Below, in pieces: positions 62,939 to 64,000 of a stretch of 64,000 nucleotides of DNA; positions within the stretch are counted from its first letter, which is position 1, and the number at the start of each line of letters is the position of its first letter. The translations under genes and the position numbers were made by a program. This stretch comes from Cardiobacteriaceae bacterium. GTDB lineage: Bacteria > Pseudomonadota > Gammaproteobacteria > Cardiobacteriales > Cardiobacteriaceae. Location: positions 62,001-126,000 of the forward strand of contig JAUNEA010000001.1 in assembly GCA_030525785.1 (NCBI GenBank). The letters run 5' to 3'. The notes below the pieces were generated by a model. It saw only the letters and a list, made by a program, of their open reading frames with translations, did no database searches and was not told where the DNA came from.

Positions 62939-63670
62939 ATGGATTCCTCTATATCTATTATCATTCCAGCACGCCTACGTTCAACACGCCTACCTAATAA
63001 AATGCTGCTTGATGTTCATGGCTTACCTTTAATTGTACGAACCGCTAAACAAGCGATGAGGGCAGGTTTTCCAGTATTGGTTGCTTATGATGATGAAGCA
63101 TTACGCAAGATTCTCGATGACCACCAAATCCCTTCAATCGCCACCCAACCTAGCCATGACAATGGCACAGAGAGGCTCGCAGAAGTAGTGATAACAAAGC
63201 GCTTTGACGATGAAGCTATTGTAGTGAATGTACAAGGTGATGAGCCTTTATTACCGCCTGAATTAATTCAGCAAGTTGTGCATACTTTACAAGCCAATCC
63301 TAACGCAGCTATGGCAACTTTAGCTTGCCCGTGTATGAATCCTGATTCTCCGAATGTGGTGAAAGTTGTATGCAATCAGGCTGGAGAAGCGCTTTATTTT
63401 AGTCGTGCGCCAATACCTGTGGTGCGAGATGGTGGGGCATTCCCTTATTTGCGGCATCTAGGCATTTATGCTTATCGTGCAAAAACCTTAAAACGTTACA
63501 CTCAATTAAGCCCAACCCCATTAGAGCAAGCCGAGAAACTCGAGCAATTGCGTTTTTTAGAACATGGTTTAACCATTGCGGTTGGTCAAGTTCAATCAGC
63601 GCCACCTCATGGCGTAGATACTCATGAGGATTGGCTTTCTATTTGCAACTATCTCTCTGATCTTAAATAA
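62939..63670 (+). CDS. kdsB: 3-deoxy-manno-octulosonate cytidylyltransferase
   Basis: The 243-residue product activates KDO with CTP for lipopolysaccharide. It has the N-terminal [25 protein letters not shown] and a C-terminal GVDTHEDW. Start ATG 62939 is 6 bp after GGAG; an upstream TTG in frame is less likely. It implies an outer membrane with LPS or LOS. Confidence 0.96.
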   Translation: MDSSISIIIPARLRSTRLPNKMLLDVHGLPLIVRTAKQAMRAGFPVLVAYDDEALRKILDDHQIPSIATQPSHDNGTERLAEVVITKRFDDEAIVVNVQGDEPLLPPELIQQVVHTLQANPNAAMATLACPCMNPDSPNVVKVVCNQAGEALYFSRAPIPVVRDGGAFPYLRHLGIYAYRAKTLKRYTQLSPTPLEQAEKLEQLRFLEHGLTIAVGQVQSAPPHGVDTHEDWLSICNYLSDLK

Positions 63671-63690
63671 CTTGAATATCAAATATTTTA

Positions 63691-64000
63691 ATGGAAACAC
63701 GACGCCATTTTGACCCTCGCATTTTCTTAACACACGTCAGCCAGCAAGCTGGCGTATATCAAATGCGTAATCGAGAAGGGAAAGTGCTTTATGTTGGCAA
63801 AGCGAAAAATTTAAAAAAGCGCTTAGCCAGTTATTTTCGTGAAGATTTAAGCCCTAAAACAAGAGCTTTGATGAGTCAAGTGGTAGATATTAGCACCACC
63901 ATCACCTCGAATGAATTGGAAGCTCTTATCTTAGAAAGCAATCTCATCAAAGCTCATCAACCCAAATACAATATTCTGCTAAAAGACGATAAATCCTATC
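63691..64000 (+). CDS. uvrC: UvrABC excinuclease subunit C, 5' part
   Basis: The first 103 codons are present and the gene runs off the window. The GIY-YIG-type nuclease domain is clear ([25 protein letters not shown], then [25 protein letters not shown]). UvrC makes both incisions in nucleotide excision repair. It starts 20 bp after kdsB. Confidence 0.96.
   Translation, partial: METRRHFDPRIFLTHVSQQAGVYQMRNREGKVLYVGKAKNLKKRLASYFREDLSPKTRALMSQVVDISTTITSNELEALILESNLIKAHQPKYNILLKDDKSY

Overview
The window reads as a mid-GC gammaproteobacterial chromosome: parE/parC, pilT/pilU, recA-recX, MacAB and KdsB are all of gammaproteobacterial type. A Cardiobacteriales relative (Suttonella-like) is my best guess, but it rests on gene content and base composition, not on any search. 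One signal dominates both host and phage DNA: the perfect palindrome AAAGCGCTTT, usually inside CAAAGCGCTTTG. By eye I count about 29 exact 10-mers in the first 10 kb and about 15 between 40 and 50 kb, against about 0.01 per 10 kb by chance. It lies inside genes in all three frames, reading as the peptides QSAL, KAL or KRF, and in intergenic gaps, often as doublets.

Positions 1 to about 32,200 are a transposable (Mu-type) prophage whose left end lies outside the window. The right part holds the early region: a c-type repressor on the plus strand, an operator region, and ner, transposase A, ATPase B, gam, gemA and a Mor activator on the minus strand. The late genes run leftwards on the minus strand: a large repeat-containing tail protein, major tail protein, lysis cassette, terminase, protease/scaffold, a lambda E-like capsid protein, connector proteins, a TP901-type tape measure and tail-tip genes. 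There is no tail sheath gene, so a siphovirus-like tail is implied. The portal gene and a wrecked gpF-type head gene sit inverted between the major tail gene and the large tail gene, so the prophage is probably defective for virions while its transposition core looks intact.

Small plus-strand accessory genes occupy many gaps of the minus-strand late operons. They are an Ibs-like 20-residue hydrophobic peptide, two lipoproteins, coiled-coil/membrane proteins, a Panacea antitoxin whose membrane-protein partner carries an in-frame amber codon, and a HicAB pair. Six minus-strand genes carry an ATCAACTC box 40 to 60 bp before the start, in several cases just after a terminator. This is a candidate prophage promoter element. 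Between 11,477 and 11,612 three repeats join exactly at palindromes, which suggests the palindrome acts as a recombination seam.

From 32,204 onward lie host genes. A pilT-pilU-parE-parC-carnitine acyltransferase-like run is on the minus strand and proC-yggT-mnmG on the plus strand. They are followed by a trimeric autotransporter adhesin, a phosphoesterase-macA-macB-hypothetical unit, gloA, mscL and lysC. Then comes an argF, ABC ATPase, permease, TPR, recA, recX, alaS run on the minus strand, and kdsB and the start of uvrC on the plus strand. I saw no rRNA, tRNA, CRISPR array or insertion sequence.
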